64,000 bases of DNA, taken from Typha latifolia. Its lineage: Eukaryota; Streptophyta; Magnoliopsida; Poales; Typhaceae. The notes under the pieces were generated by a model. The model searched no databases. It was not told where the DNA came from and saw nothing but the letters and a program-made list of their open reading frames with translations. Each line of letters begins with the position of its first letter. Within the stretch, counting starts at the first letter, position 1. The position numbers and the translations under genes are program-made. The stretch lies in assembly GCA_019914945.1 (NCBI GenBank), contig CM034113.1:7048850-7112849 (forward strand), written 5' to 3'. Shown here piece after piece: positions 63,198 to 64,000 of this stretch.

Positions 63198-64000
63198 TTT
63201 ACCAAAGTCAAAAGGACGAGAAAGAATCGAGACCAAGTATGCCAAGTAGGAGAATGAGGAGGCTAAGGAGAGGAGATAAAACTCTCACGGGAGGTGGGAA
63301 GGAAAACCTCTACCCAATTGGGCTTATGTTGTACTTTAGTAGAGTAGTTTTTTCTTTGGTTGTAAATAAATAAAAAGGAGTAGTTTAAATGTCCATTATA
63401 TAGCGGTGGTAAAAGTTAACTCAACTCGATAACTCTGACATGTAATCAGACTTTTAGACGGGTTTGGGTCATAACCCGACTAACCCTCACAAAAAAAAAA
63501 ATATTTATAACCCGAATTAAATTCGTTTATAATCTGAATATAACTGTTGATAACTTGAATAACTTATAAAATTTTAAATATTTTTTGTGTAAGTCAATAA
63601 TCCGTGTAACCTGTTTAATAAACGAGTTGTATTTGTGTTTAAAAATTCTAACACATTTAATAAATAAGTTGTGTTCGTATTTAGAATATCGTGATCTAGT
63701 CTAAAACCTAGCTTACATGACCCAATTACCACTTACACTATCATTCAGTAGGATTAGGCTCAGCTCGAAATTAGTTTCGAGCCGAAATTTAATGTTTAGG
63801 CTTAACTCGAGCCAAGCCAAATCAAGTCCGAGTTGAGCCTAAGTCGAGCCCAAGCTTGGTTAGAGGAGGAGAACGAGGCGACTTGCTAAGGGAGGAGGAG
63901 GCGGCTGCGACTTGCTGATAGAGGAGGAGGAGGAGGAGGAGGCCTATGAGGAAGAGAAGAGTAATGATGGCTATGAAAAATAAAGTGGAGGTCATATCAA
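63198..64000. other. Repeat-derived sequence at window end
   Basis: 63450-63720 has recurrent ATAACCCG/ATAATCTGAAT/ATAACTTGAAT-type motifs, and 63750-63850 has GAGCC/CTCGAG-rich motifs like those seen in subterminal parts of plant hAT-like elements. A GGA-rich low-complexity tract (63865-63960) follows. The elements appear decayed and run off the window, so boundaries are not given. Confidence 0.4.

Overview
This is nuclear DNA from a flowering plant. Genes have many short, AT-rich GT-AG introns, long AT-rich intergenic stretches, microsatellites, MITE-like and SINE-like insertions, and a piece of plant mitochondrial nad6 inside an intron. The very GC-rich single-exon phosphatase gene and the GC-rich formin exon suggest a monocot, probably not a grass. 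That is an inference from base composition, not a proven assignment.

Layout, left to right. (1) 1865-10603 (+): glutamine-dependent NAD+ synthetase, 13 coding exons. (2) 13435-13857 (+): small basic plant protein of unknown function. (3) 15227-17062 (-): two-exon gene of the uncharacterised At4g08330 type. (4) 19402-20247: an orphan promoter-like module followed by four ~100-bp tandem repeats. (5) 21697-22866 (-): intronless Shewanella-like protein phosphatase 2. (6) 24799-25474 (+): FAM136A-like twin CX3C protein. (7) 26636-28893 (-): short-chain dehydrogenase/reductase of the carbonyl reductase/neomenthol dehydrogenase type. (8) 28.9-35.3 kb: gene-poor and repeat-rich, with a Tourist-like MITE and degenerate repeats. 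(9) 35433-38461 (+): 60S ribosomal protein L5. (10) 40136-47412 (+): HTATSF1/ELF9-type splicing factor; its largest late intron holds a MITE and the nad6 fragment. (11) 48041-51548 (-): decayed V-ATPase subunit H gene that keeps its exon-intron layout. (12) 51979-52860 (+): class I formin reduced to its N-terminal half, without an FH2 domain. (13) 53513-60685 (-): ankyrin-repeat, integrin-linked (Raf-like) kinase with degenerate catalytic motifs. (14) 60.7-64 kb: AT-rich, with a ~0.94-kb inverted-repeat element.

The genes are unrelated housekeeping and regulatory genes (NAD synthesis, translation, splicing, mitochondrial proteins, signalling) and form no operon or obvious pathway cluster. No complete transposon, CRISPR array or tRNA/rRNA gene was recognised. 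I did not find a new multi-gene system. The most informative oddities are the V-ATPase H pseudogene, the headless formin, the nad6 insertion, three GC-AG introns that must be allowed for to read two genes correctly, and a stop codon created inside a coding minisatellite. Exon coordinates were derived by hand from splice sites, reading phase and family similarity.
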